Source: Acanthosepion lycidas (lineage: Eukaryota; Mollusca; Cephalopoda; Sepiida; Sepiidae). From it: DNA of 64,000 nucleotides. The notes under the pieces were generated by a model. It did no database searches. It was not told the origin of the DNA and worked only from the letters and a program-made list of their open reading frames with translations. A program made the translations under genes and the position numbers. The stretch is from NCBI GenBank assembly GCA_963932145.1, contig OZ010596.1, positions 79,530,279-79,594,278 of the forward strand, in the 5' to 3' direction. Shown piece after piece: positions 18,794-32,300 of the stretch; the first letter of the stretch is position 1; every line of letters starts with the position of its first letter.

Positions 18794-21700
18794 GTGAGTT
18801 TTCTGAGATATTTACTGACACGTGTTTACATTTTCCCCTTTCGAAAACCCTTAATTTGTTTTTATTTTTTATTTATTTTCTCATGTACTATTCGATCTTG
18901 TCCCTTTTTTACAGAATGCTGAGGTTCTGAAGCAGTTTGCCCAGAAGGTAACCACTTCCAGTCAAAATGAGAGAATTAAAATCTTGGATATGGTCGCCAA
19001 ATGTGCGTCTAAAGGTAAAAAAATTATAAATGTGTCGATTTAGACGCATTTTTTTAAAATTCATATTTTTGTCAGTTTTTTTTTTTCTTCTTTATAGGAA
19101 GAATAAGTATCATCAGTTGTCAATTCCAATCGTCTTCATTAGCTGCTTAATGTTAGTGTTTTAAATAATCTTTCTTTTCTTTTTTTTAGGTAGGGGGTCT
19201 TACCGAGAAGTCATTTTCAAATATTTTTTAAATGTTGATATTTATCTACTTGACATTAAATATAAATGAATATAATGTAAACATTCAAATAGTAATTCTA
19301 ATTTTTTTTCTGATTTTTAATATTAACTTCGATCTTTATTTGTTTTTATTCATAAATCTGTCTTTTTAAAAATCTGTGTAAAACTGAAACTGTTTGAGTT
19401 TTTTTTGCTTATTTACTTCATAAACCTTCTTAAATTTAAACCTTTTAGTTTAAAGTTTGTTTTAAAATTCGAATTATAGTCGATTAGATTTTTTATTGTA
19501 TTTGTTAATAATTTGATTTTGTTAAAATGCTACTGAACTTCTTCAATTATCTTTTTTACGAAACTGACATGGATTGTTTAAACTTTAAAAAGAAAAAAAA
19601 AAAAGATTGTTTTTAATAAATATTTGTCGAGCTAAAAAAAAAACATAAAAAAGATATTTCCAGGCGATAAAATTATAACGAAACTGATGACAATGAAATA
19701 AGATTTGAAATTAAAAAAAAAAAATAACGGAAAACTTCAAGTAGCCATATTACGTTTTTAAGTTTTTTAAAACACCTCCAAAATGTTTAATATTTTCTAA
19801 GTTCATATTAATTAATTAGTAATAAAATAAAGAGCTTAACATTTACAAACAAAGCTTTAACCGTTTTTTTTTATTATGAAACAAAAAACTTTGAAAAGAT
19901 AGGTAAATTAAAAAAAAATAATAATTCAATTCTTTTTCTTCTGTGTCTCTTCAAAACTTAGACATCAGATTCTGTGTTCGTTTATAGGAGAAATAATCAT
20001 GACTTGTTGATAAATATGGTGAAGTGGTTTCTCGCAGCCTTTTCCTCAGTTTTGAATTCAAATTAGTCCTTTTAGATCGGTTGCTTTACAAAGCTAGAAA
20101 GACCAGTCTACCCTGATATTTAATTAGTAGTCGAGGGAAGAAGAGAAGGATTTATAAACCCTTCCAAGTTTATATTCATTCAATGAAGAAGACTCCTAAA
20201 AATTCTTATTTTGTGTATGTGTTTTAGTTTTCATATATATAAATTTTTGCAATTTTTAATACATTTTTTATACAACAATATTTCTTAGAAACAGAGGTAC
20301 AATTTTTATTTGGGACTTCTAGGCCTGTTGTTAATTTCACTGTCTGAGAAAAAAACAAAACAACGGTAATAGCAACTCCAATACATGTACCCACTAAAAA
20401 TCACTGTTTATAAAACTTAACTTAAATATAGTTTTGTGTTTAACTTCAGTCTTTATAAGAACCAATTTTTTGAATCAAACATTTTGGCAGATTGTCATTA
20501 AATTTCATTTTTTTTCTTTTAAAATTTCATTTGAAATTTTTCCTAGTAACCATTTAAAATTTATTATAGCTTGTATTTTTTTATCTAACCTCATTTTCAT
20601 GTATTAAAATATAAAATCAACTCATTAATGTCTATTTAAAAAAAAAATATCAGTGTGATTTGTTTTAATCATTACACTACAGTAATATTGATAAAAAATT
20701 GCATGTTGATGTATATTTTTAAAAAAAGATACAACTTTTAGGTAATTAAATAATTTCTTTTTTCTAATTATTTCCTATATCCATAGCACAACTAGAGTTT
20801 TATAATAAAACTCTAGTTGTGCTATGGATTTTTACTTTAATAGTCTTTTTTTTATTGTGACAAACCTTCTCCTATCTGAATTTCTGAGATGAGGTGTGAT
20901 TCTTATTTATTTATACTATTTACATTCAAACTATTGTCCTCATCTTTGTTGTTATTATAATGTTGTAATCACCAGCCTTCTTCTACGGAATTCCAAACTG
21001 AACCATTTATTTGATCTATGGAGTTAGACTGTTTTCATTCCACTGCTGATGTCTAGGGATATCTCATTTAGTTTTTAGTACAGATTGTCGATTATTGTAC
21101 ACACTGCTTGGCCCAGGGATTGAACTCACAATTACTGCCATCAAATTCACAAACCAATTTTTTAATCTATTAGGCTGAAACTAGACAAGGTGTCTCTAGA
21201 CAGTCATAAGTATATAGATTTAGTGAAAATGTGTTTTGGTTTCTTAAATAGATATTGAAACTATATGATCATTTGTATTGTAGCAAACAATAAAATAATG
21301 TTAAATTTATTTACTTTGAGTGACAAAAACAATTTAGGTGTATTTAGATTCTAAATATTCCTACTTTCTTGTACAGTTCAAGGGTTATGGCAATATCATT
21401 TGGAAAAATTGGTTTTCATACGATCATTGAAGTTGAGCAACATCGAACCTGGTTAATACCTCAATGGGTGACCACTTGAGAATGCCAGGTGCTGTAAACT
21501 TGGGTGTGGGGGTTGGCATAATTTCCAGAATTTTAAATAAGGAAGCCAAGTTCCAATTCCAGTTGTTTTCGTTATAATCACTCGTGCATAAATACTCTTG
21601 AGAAAAGTATAAATCCACCTATTGTACCCCCCAGATATGGGTTAATTAGTAAGACTTGTATCAGTAAAATCATTATTATCGTGCCAAAATTCTTACAATC

Positions 21701-22631
21701 TAAAAACATTTTCTGGCTTTAAATAACCTGCAAAAGGTTGATAAAATATAAAAACAATCTACTTTCAAAAGCTTTTCTTTTACAGTTAAAGTTAATTTGG
21801 ATGAATCTTTCTTTCAAATGTTAGAGGGATAAAGGGTCTCTCATATTTAAATAACATCTTTTCATACCTGCTATAAAAAATTCTTTTTAATTTTTATGTG
21901 TATACAACACCATTTTGATAAAATTTGTCCTTTTATACTGAATGTATTGCCAAATTTCTGAAAATGGTTTTGTTAGGTTCCAAAGAGTTTTTTATGATAT
22001 TTAGATTTATCAAACTAAAACAAGTAACTTTATATCAGAAGTAGGCCAAATAGATTGCCAACAATGCCCCCCAAAATACATTGGTGAAACACCCTGAAAC
22101 TTAAAGAAAGGAATGTATAAACATCAAAGGGATTTAAAATGTCACAAAATACTTGATGCATTTATTTGCCACAGGAACCTTTGTGAAACCAATTTTGAAC
22201 TTGAACATGCCATTTCATTAGAAAGTGAATATAATTTACTCAAACTAAGATGCACTGTAAGTGCTATGATCTATGAATCCTCTATGATGATTAATATAGG
22301 ACCAGACTATTTCAGTTTATTGCTTGTTCTTACTACATTTGTACTGAAACAATGGAATAGTTAAATTATTGAAGAAAAGAAATAATAGAAATCAATTTGA
22401 AAGTAGTTAAAATCTAATTTCTATGAAGTAAAGATCAAGCATTCAATTACTTAACATTAACTCTTAGATGATATGGCCAATCCATCAGCCCAATAATACA
22501 AGCCTCAAGATTAGCTGGCTGGTCTTTGTACCAGCCAATTAGATTGCCTCTTCTTGCATATCTGGGCTTTTCAATAGCAGTTTCTATGATAGTTTTGCTA
22601 TGTTCTGTGATTTTTATAACATTTTTTTTTT

Positions 22632-22669
<38 letters not shown>

Positions 22670-22977
22670 TTCCAAATGCACATTTGTGAAAAGGGCTGTC
22701 TTCTTGACACTGAAACTCTAGAAGATGCTCTGTCTCGAAAGGTTTAATGCTGTCTTGCTAAGTTTTTTAAATTTTTATTTTTTTGAAATAAAATTCTTTT
22801 TCTGATAATGTCAGTCCATCAAGAAAACACATCAAATTAGGGTTTTTCCAAATTCCCTTGTATAATAATATCATTAAATATTAATAAAACTACAGAAATT
22901 ACTGTAAACATAACAAATAATGGAATTTAGTTTTAAGGTGTGTTATATTTATGAGTAAAAGTGCTCAATATCATGAA

Positions 22978-23013
<36 letters not shown>

Positions 23014-23307
23014 GTACCTGGGTTACGATAATCCCAGCTTATGATGATTTGTGGTTATCACGCAGTCTCCATTAATTTTGTCTCTCCTTTAAGTTGGTGA
23101 ATTCCTGATAAAAAAACAAAACAAACATGCTTGTTTTTCTTTCTTCCCCAGATTTGCTGTTGCTTTCGAGTACTGCAAGGAAGATCTTGCACTTCTTAAT
23201 CTCATCTGCCAAGAGCCAATGACATCACTGGCAATAAATATACAAGCATCTTAAAACAATTTCATTATTTATATTATTTTCATTTCAGGTGTTATATTTA
23301 TGTCCGG

Positions 23308-23341
<34 letters not shown>

Positions 23342-26300
23342 TCCTAATTATGTTAACATAGGTCATAGAAATGTATTATGTCCTAGATTATTAATTTACT
23401 ATTGCATTAGCATAGGTGAGAGATGCAAGTGTTTATTCCCTGAAAATCATGGGTACATTCTGACTTACACAGAAAATTGTGTTACAAAACATCATATTAA
23501 CAGAACTCTGTAAGTTGGGCCCCCCTGTAAATATAAAAGTGGACACTTAAGTCAACACCCATATTAATGTTCCTGCACTCAATTTCTAAACAGAAGAATT
23601 CATTTATTAGGTTGGTGCAAAAATAATGACGTAATAATGTCGGTTTTTGACGTTAAAAAATACGTCAAAAAACGACATTATTACGTCATTATTTTTGCAC
23701 CAACCTAATATTTGCTGTGTTTACGTTAATTTCTATATTTTTATAAATATTTGATCCTATATTTGTTGAACTAAACACCCCGTTTAATGACATTTTAATT
23801 TTAAACTGTGGGAAAATACATCATTTTGCTTATAGTGTTAATAACATTTTTAATTATCTTCAAAATCATTCATGCTTTCTGGGATCCATTTAATGTAGTT
23901 ATATTTGCATTTATTTATCAAACATGTCAAATTCTATCCAGCTTATCTATTAAGCTTTAGAATTGCTTTGCCTGACTTTTAACCCTGCATTAGTCACATG
24001 GGGTCTTTTGGTACCCCAAAATTTTTAAAGTACTTGTAATTCTTAGTTGGCATCTTGTTTCTTTTGCTCTCTCCCACCACTACCCTCCTGACTCAGTGAG
24101 GGTGTGTAACACATGGTATGGCACAGTTGTAGCTCTGTTGTCATGGGAGGCAGTTACTAGCAGACTATCCATGTTCAGAAATCTAAGGTGATTAACTCAG
24201 GATTAAAGATATTCACTTTCAACTGCTAAGTGACATAGGTGCTTCAGGATTGTGTAATGGTTAGCCAGGTTAGTCTGGTTTGATAATTACTACTGAGTAA
24301 TGAGGTAACTCGTACAAGAAAATTTGATATTAACTCAACGAGAGGTGATGTAATAAAATCAATCCACCTGCTGAGTTAAATATAATTTTTTTTACTTCAT
24401 TTGTTCACCATTATTTGTGTTGTATTTCAATTATTTTAACAGCAGCTGATATAGATATTCACTCTTTTACTATTAAATAATTATCTATTTACACCATTCT
24501 GATTATTGTCTTCATCTTTATTGTCATATTCACAACATTTCGGTCGCTGTATGCTCTGGCCTTTTTCAGGTCATCTGTTTTGGTCAAGTCACTGGATTAC
24601 TTCAACCAATGCTTTTATCCACTGGTCCTCAGGGACAATCTATCCTCATAGACTAAATAAAGGGTTCAGTTCAAAATTCCAATGTATGTCAAGAAGGCTG
24701 GAGCGAACAGCGACCAAAACTTTGTGAATATAGCAATAAAGATGAGGACAACAGTCCGAACAATGTAAATAGTTACAATACCCTATCTTGGAAATATAGA
24801 CAAAAATAATTAATCTGTTTGGCATTTCTAAGGAATAGTAGTTATGATTAATTTTTATTTAGTTTTAATGAGAAGCACTTTCTTGTTCTGTTAAAGAAGC
24901 TGACTAAAAAGCTGTTTTTTTTTTTGTTTTTTTAAATCTCTTTATTTTATTAAACTAAACTGTTTCTGTCTCTCAGAGTCTAATGAATCTGAATGGGATT
25001 GTTCCTAACCAAATTTACCCTATATTTAATTTAGTCAGTTCTGTTTCTCCGTTTGCTCCAATAACATACATTTGCTTTCTGGTTGTACAGTAATGATTCT
25101 AACAGATGGTGTTGATTAAATCTTAATGGCAAGTATTATTGTTTCCCACCTCCCCCCCATTTGTTTGATCCATTACATTGGAGTTCAATAATAACCAAAT
25201 AAGCCATATATAACAATTGTTCAATCTCCCCTACTTTTTGTTTGTTTGTATTTTAACAAAATAATATAGATCCTGGCAGTGGGGAATGGGCTATTAATTC
25301 CTGTTTTAATAAAAAAAAAAATAAAAGAAATGTGTATATGTTAATTAATGAACCTCTAAAGTATGTACTTGTATATAATCAATATTTGTTTAACTAACAA
25401 TCCTAGTAATACAAGGTATTTCAAAAGTCTCCATCACATTCTAAGAACTCTTATATCATGAACTACAAATGGTAGCATGATTGAACTGGTACCATTTAAA
25501 GGTTAAATGTGTCGAGGTTTCTTCTGTTAATTTAATTTTAATTTAATTATCTGAACCCCACTCTGCCTGACAGATGGGTCAGATATTCTGGACAGACTGT
25601 GTGTTCCTGCAATGGCCACCTAGGTTTCCAGACTTCATGCTATATGACTTCTTCCTCTGGGGCTATGTGAAAAGCCTTATGCACGTACCTCCCCTTCCCA
25701 GAGACGGCTGATTATCTGAAGACGCGAATAACTGAAGCCTTGGCAACTATCGACTTGGTCATGTTTGGCAAGAATTGGATTATTTGGATGTGTGTTGTGT
25801 AGCCTGCATTGCTCACATTGAACACCTGTAAAAATCTGTATAGAAATGTGGAAATATTAGCTTTCAGTAAATATAAATTATGTTTTGATATCCTCAATAG
25901 CTATTAAGATATACAGTGGCATATTGTGACACAGACTTAAAACAACCTGTATTTCAATGATAGTTGGCATCGTCCGCCAAACGTTGACTTTATTGATGTT
26001 TACAGGTGTAAATAAAGATGAAAAACAAATATTCATATCTTAATTATGCTTATTCTCTTTTTAAACTCTCTTGAGCACCAGCTCCCGTATAGAACTAAGT
26101 TCAATTCACTTACCATATCATTTGACTGATTCATTCAGCAGCCTCTTTCACTGTCTGCCTCTGTCCAGATGCAATTATTTCATTCTTTCTCTCTTTTTTT
26201 CTTTTAGAACTACCAGAAAATGCAGTTAAAGGTATTCTAAAGTATTTGCTTAATACGCTGGGACGCTATCATGACCGTAAATCCCAGCTGGCAGTCCTTC

Positions 26301-29300
26301 GAGTGGTGTCAAATTTGTCCCAAAGTCAACCGGCAGTTACCCTCAAGTGTATTGGCTCGGCACTTTCCAATTTCAGCAAGTCTCAGAAAAATTACAACCA
26401 TGCAAGGTAAGTTTCTTTTCATGCTTGCCATACTGCAAGAGGGGAAGTCTGCTTAAACTATCTAAATCTTGGTAATCTTTCTGTTAATTTATTACCAAGT
26501 GTTTTGTAGTCTCTCTCTCACACTTTTTTTTTTCCTTGTCTCACCTATTTCTATTGGGTTGGTTTGGAGTTATAAACTTATCCTAATTGCACAGACAGAC
26601 TTTATCAACATCCTACGCTTAAAAAATATTTTCTCATCATTGACTTGAGGAAGTTTTCTTACCTCCAGTAGATTTTGGAATGATTGCGCATATTAGTAAC
26701 TGAATATGTTTCATTGGTTCAAATCTAATCTTTCCTTATTCGCTTTTCATGTAATTTAATTTTCTTCTAGCAAAAGCTTATCAAGTGAGTCAGTCATGGC
26801 TCTCATTTGGACTTGCATAGTGGCCAAGGAAGCATTCAGCTGTGATAAATCCTGCCCAAATGAAGATCTCAAAACTTTGGTAAGTAATCTCTTAAATCCT
26901 CATTCCTTTCATTTAAAAAAAAATCCTTTCCCTCCTTTTCTTTATATGAAGCTTTAAATTTGTTTCTCACTAATCATTAAGATTTCTCATGATTAAAAAT
27001 TTCAAAGACTCTTTTCCTAACAGCTGTTTACTTGATACAGTCATTAATCCAGGCGAGTATAACTCCTTTATAGAACTTGTATAAGTACAAAAGCTCCAAG
27101 CACATTTAGGTTTATTAACACATCACGTTGAAACACTGGTTTCCATATAATCACTGAAGTTAAGCAATGTCAAGTCTGGTCAGTACCTAAATGAGTGACC
27201 ATTTTGTTATACCAGGTGCTGTAAGCTTGGATGTTTCAGTGCTGTAATGAATAATGGCATGGAATTGTTAATTGGAGAGCCAAGTTCCAATTCCCATTGG
27301 GTTCATTATATTCACTTGTGCATAAATACCCTTGTGAAAGATATGACTTCCTATCCCCCCAGCTATGGATTAATTAATAAAATTTGTATAACTAAACCCT
27401 TATCTACAAAAAAATTCTTACAATCAGAAATATTTTCTGGCTTTAAATAACCTTCAAAGGGTTGATAAATCATAAAAAACAAATTAGTTGGTGAAATACT
27501 GATTAGCTACACAGGTATGTCTTTTAGATTTATTTACATTCTCTGGATAACAAACTACCATGTTCACAAAATGAAGGACCAGTTTATCTATTGATTGTAA
27601 TATAAAATTGATCCCCCACTTCATATCCACATTTCTTGTTTATCAAATTCTGATTAAGTATGGATCAACCACTCCCTTCCCCCAGCTATGGGTTAATTAG
27701 TAAGCCATGTATCACTAAACCATTATCTCAAAAACAAATTCTTACAATTTAAAAATATTTTCTGGCTTTAAATAACCTACAAATGTTTTGATAAGCCATA
27801 GAAAAGTAATCCATCAAATCCAGACATCTTTATGATAGAAATTTAAAAAGAAGAATCTTCTTCATTTCGGAAGTTCCATCAATTTTTATTTACATTCTAG
27901 TTACTGTAATTATGACTTGATCATACAAAATTGGAAAGCATAATTTAGCAACACAAAAGAAAATAGATGCTATGCTTCACATCACAGACATATAATTTTA
28001 AAATTGTAGTGTTGAACTTTAAATAACAATGTAATGATAGTAGCTCTATGAAATACCTGGTACAAAATAAACTTTTTTTTTCTTTTTTTTTAATTCTTCA
28101 TGTGCAGGTTGCCGTCCAGTCTCTGCTGATTTATGGATGCCAGACAGCCCAGCACAAGACTCTCTCAGCTGTTTCTTACAAACACATTTGCAGTGTTTGG
28201 AAAAAGGTACATTTCACTTGTATGTTTGTTTTAAGTTGTGGGTTTTTCTTTTCAAGATCATGATCAGGATAATTGAGAAAGAGGTAAGCTTCTTTTTCTT
28301 TTTTTCTTTTTTGATGGAAACCCAAACGATGACTAAAAAGCAGAAAAGTTCAGTAGAAGAATTTTTCAGAAAATCATTTGAATATTTTTTTCATTTCATT
28401 CGGTTATCATACAACTGCATTAAGTAAATGATTAAATCGGACAAACTTTAAATTTAAAACAGAAGGAAAATAATATTATTGCATCATTGCTTCTAAAAAA
28501 AAACTTTTTTTCAAACCAGTTGCCTTTGTTCAAAATATCCGAGAATTAGGAAGTTAGAATCTAGTTAAAGAATATCTGAGGAACAGAAGACTAGGTAGAG
28601 GAAACAAAGAAGAAGAGCTTTATTAACTACTCATACACGGTGCGGAAATACTTGAGTAAATCAAATACTACTCAAATCCTACTTTAATGTGGCTACTTGC
28701 CATATTTATAAGTAGGAGCAGTCCATTGTCACAGTAGTAGGGAAGAGTAGGAAGTATACTGAGTCCAACTTTACAACTAAAAGACAATTACAATGGTCCT
28801 CTTTTTGTTGTTATCACATTTTAGCTATTATGTCCTCGAAGATGGCCCAAATTGCCGGACATCTGACAAAGGACAGAGGACACAATGGCTGAAATGTCAT
28901 GATAGTAATCACAAAAACGAGGATGTTAGTGCAAATCTAAATAATGATTGCTCCTCATTCCAGAAATTCTGAAATAATTACAAATTATTTTGCTTTTTTG
29001 TGACTGACTTGATTTTTCCTTGAAATTAAGGCATCTTTAGAGTTGCATCTTTTTACAGAAGAGTCTTAATTATACTTTTACAAGAAAGAACTGTTAAGTT
29101 CAGCTACTTTAAAAAAAGTTTTTTTTTTTTTAATTATTCACCTTTGAACAACTAGATTCTTTTTGCATTTCTTTTTTGGCAATTTTTAATTCCTTTTCTA
29201 TTTTCTTTTTTCAAAACTCTCCAGTGCCCAGAAAGCATCTCAGAATATCTTGACTATTTGTCAAATGAAGAAGCTGCCCAGTTCCAAATCAGTTTGATGG

Positions 29301-32300
29301 CATTCATTATGAAATACTTTGCTGAAACTAAAAACAAAGATTCCATTACAAAATACAAGGTAAGTCCTATACTCTATTTCTAGACTTACACATAAAAGAA
29401 TTAGTTTTTCTTTATTCCTGCTAGCTTCTATTTCCAATTACAGAAGAGCTAAATATAGCATGTATAAGTGGAGACAGGTTGAAATTTACAATCAAAAATT
29501 TAATTTGAAGAATTTTGAACCTCTTAATTTATGGATGATGAGAACCATTTCTTTGTAAGCAAATAAATCTTCTCTATTCCTCAAAATAACCTAGTGTTAT
29601 TTAACCATTTAGCATTTAATATGCCCAAACTCATCTTGTAAATATCAGGTGATTTAATAAGGTGACAGATAAAGATTATTTTTACAGTGTTTTACCTTGT
29701 TTTATTGTTTACTATTTTAAATTTATCAAGGTTCCTCTTGATAAAATTTAATTGAAAAGTTGACTGCTAAAGAAACTTAAGCCACCTTTCTTTTTATAGC
29801 AATTTTAAACATGTCTCTGCACCTTTCATTTTTTTAATCAATTCACTCCAAGTAAAGGCAATTAATTCCTCTAAGAGGCAAGGAGCTACTGGGAGTGAAA
29901 AGGAATAAGACTTTGGAAGGAACCTGAAACCCAAACCTAAACAGGAAACAAGGGATGAACTCTCTACTCTTGTGTGCTATATTTTTGTACCACTAACAAA
30001 ATACTTAGGCTAAAGAGCATCCTAGAAATTCCATTGAAACAAATCTCAAAATGACAAGATATCATTGTACCTCAACAAAAATTGACAACCTGAGATGTTT
30101 TGCTTAAAGAACCCTTAAACATACGTTAACCTTTTAGATACAATTCTAGATAGAAATATTCCTTGAATGAAACATCATACTGTATGGCAAATAGGATAAA
30201 GTAAAAACATTAATCCTTAGGAGTTTTTAAAGAAAATATTACTGTGGTTGTTATTAATAATAAACAAATATTACCATGGCCACAGTTTGGAATAAATTAT
30301 TATATGCATATGTTTACGTGCTACTGGGCTTATGGCCACATTATGTCAAAACACTTGTCCCCATACAATCACCAAAGTTAAGTAACATAGAGTACCTAGA
30401 TGGGTGACTGCTTAGAAATACCAGGTGCTGTAAGTTTGGATGTGCAGGTGGTGTAATGGATAATGGCTTGGAATTGTTAATTGGAGAGATAGGATTCTAG
30501 TTGGATTTGTTATATTCACTTATGTGCAAATATGCTTGGGAAAGGCATGAACCCACCTCTTCTATCCCCAGCTAATTAGTAAGACTTGTATTATTAAACC
30601 ATACTCAAAAACAAAAAAAATTCTCACAAGCTAAAACTATTAGGTTGGTGCAAAAATAATGATGTAACAATGTCGTTTTTTGACGTATTTTTTAACGTTA
30701 AAAAACGACATTATTACGTCATTATTTTTGCACCAACCTAATATTTTCTGGCTTTGAATAACCTGCAAAGGGATGATAAGCCGTAGAAAACGAATCCATC
30801 AGTCAATCAACAAGTACAACTGGCACTGTCTAACCCAGCAAAAGCTGCTGCATGGACCTGTCATTGGCAACTGAACTTGTTCCCCCACCAGATTTCTCTT
30901 GTGAAGAGGATTGTTAGGCATCCAGCAGGATTAAAACCAAGACCTGCCAAAGGGAAAAATGATCTTTGTAGGATCAGTGACCATCTACCAAAATGAGGTT
31001 GACTAGTCTCTGTAGCTGTGTTTGCAGCCAAGGTGAAGTGTTCTCCCTTATGAAATCTGTGACCAAGGTGAGCCTTCAAGTTGGAGGACGCCGGCTGTGA
31101 TTTGGCCTAGAGAGGAATGGACACGACCAAACCTAATTGCCCAAGACACACTCTGCCTGAATGTATGTCTCTCCAGATTTCAATTTGCATATGTGGAGGG
31201 AAATGCCCAGCAACTCTGCAACCACACTCAGTCATGATTGATGATGACGACACATATGTGGGTCATGCATTATAATATCCTTGGATAGAGCACCAAATAA
31301 TATACATACATATATCTCAAGACCAAATAGAGCATTATGCTTTCTGCTTCTGCGACTTAAAAACCGTAACTGTAATATCACAGCCAGGTGAGCCATCTCT
31401 ATCAGTCTTTCACCATACCTTTATAAATACCTCAAGACTTGTGCCATCAAATGCGTCATCATAAAAGTCAATACTTAATTACTCATTGATGCTGACCTTA
31501 TGCTTGATCATCTGTGATATCGTGGAAGATTTCTTTATCCAAGTTGATATATCTCCTCTCCCTCATGCATTGCCCAACTCAGTCTCTTAAATGTCTCCTG
31601 ACAATAGCCAAACAATATAATGGCACATTTATACAGGTGGTTTCTTACTTCTTCTCATCTGACTTTACACCTCCTGTCATCACTGTGACAGCCATCAAAG
31701 TAGCCTGAGAATGAAACAAAAATTTCTATTCTTCAACATCAATAGGGATTTAGTTGTGACACAATTTCATCAGGAATTGGAAAATATTTAAACACTTTTT
31801 TTTTTTTTTTTTTTTTTTTTGTATTGCAGAAGGCATTTATCAATATATACTTGAAGCAAGTATTAGCATGTCGAACTTCCCCACCAATACACATCCTTGT
31901 AAGTTGTTTTTTTTGTTTTCTTTTTTTTTTCTCTTCCACTTGATTTTTAAAATTTATCAATTTTTCATTCATATTAAATGAGTCTTTTAGTTGTTTTTTT
32001 TTTTTCATCATAAATCTTTTTCAACTTATTTTGTTTTCATTGTTATTTTCAGGAAGATTGTAAGTTCATTTTACGGCATGTGAACCATGAGGAATTCAAG
32101 GGTCAGATTTCACCTGCGGCTCAGAAGGCTATGCTTAGAAATCCTGAAATCATCCTTGAGGGTCAGTATTAAAATCCCATGAGAGATATAAGCAAAAACT
32201 GGCCAGATATTACTTTGAAATTAGGAACAGTTATCACTGTTAAACATTAGAAATTAGATTGCTTTCTTAGTAAAAAGAAAATTAATTATGTACACAGTTT

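Larger units (their letters stand above)
18721..18922 (+). promoter_or_regulatory. Overlapping uORF candidate at the GCN1 start
   Basis: An ATG at 18721, 52 nt upstream and out of frame, opens a 26-codon reading frame. If intron 1 (18794-18914) is removed it passes the GCN1 ATG and stops at TGA 18920-18922 in exon 2. Its context is weak at -3 (T) with G at +4, while the GCN1 ATG has A at -3 and G at +4. It matters only if transcription starts before 18721, which I cannot see. Confidence 0.4.
19015..26207 (+). other. GCN1 intron 2 (7.2 kb)
   Basis: Left third (to about 20780) is AT-rich with homopolymer runs and nothing recognised. The rest carries a 22-bp hairpin, two tail-family repeats, a 5S-derived SINE, a GIY-YIG relic, GT runs, a long poly-T tract (23310-23340), a hairpin MITE, a fold-back tail pair and a transposase relic, listed separately. 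Confidence 0.8.
26880..28107 (+). other. GCN1 intron 4 (1.2 kb)
   Basis: Holds one complete composite SINE (27118-27480) and a tail-only piece of the same family (27655-27805). Confidence 0.85.
29360..31829 (+). other. GCN1 intron 6 (2.5 kb)
   Basis: Contains a LINE-like repeat piece with GAGGCAAGGAGCTACTGGGA (29840-29960, related to 38760-38870 and 47870-47990), a composite SINE with a nested MITE (30325-30795) and an unassigned repeat (30800-31280). A 23-nt poly-T tract sits just before the next exon. Confidence 0.75.

Noticed and set aside
18715..18930. 71-codon ORF over GCN1 exon 1 as a separate protein
   Set aside because: It reads through intron 1. Only the spliced 26-codon uORF version is plausible.
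20781..20827. Rho-independent terminator
   Set aside because: The setting is a eukaryotic intron; the hairpin is not GC-rich and is not followed by a functional U tract.
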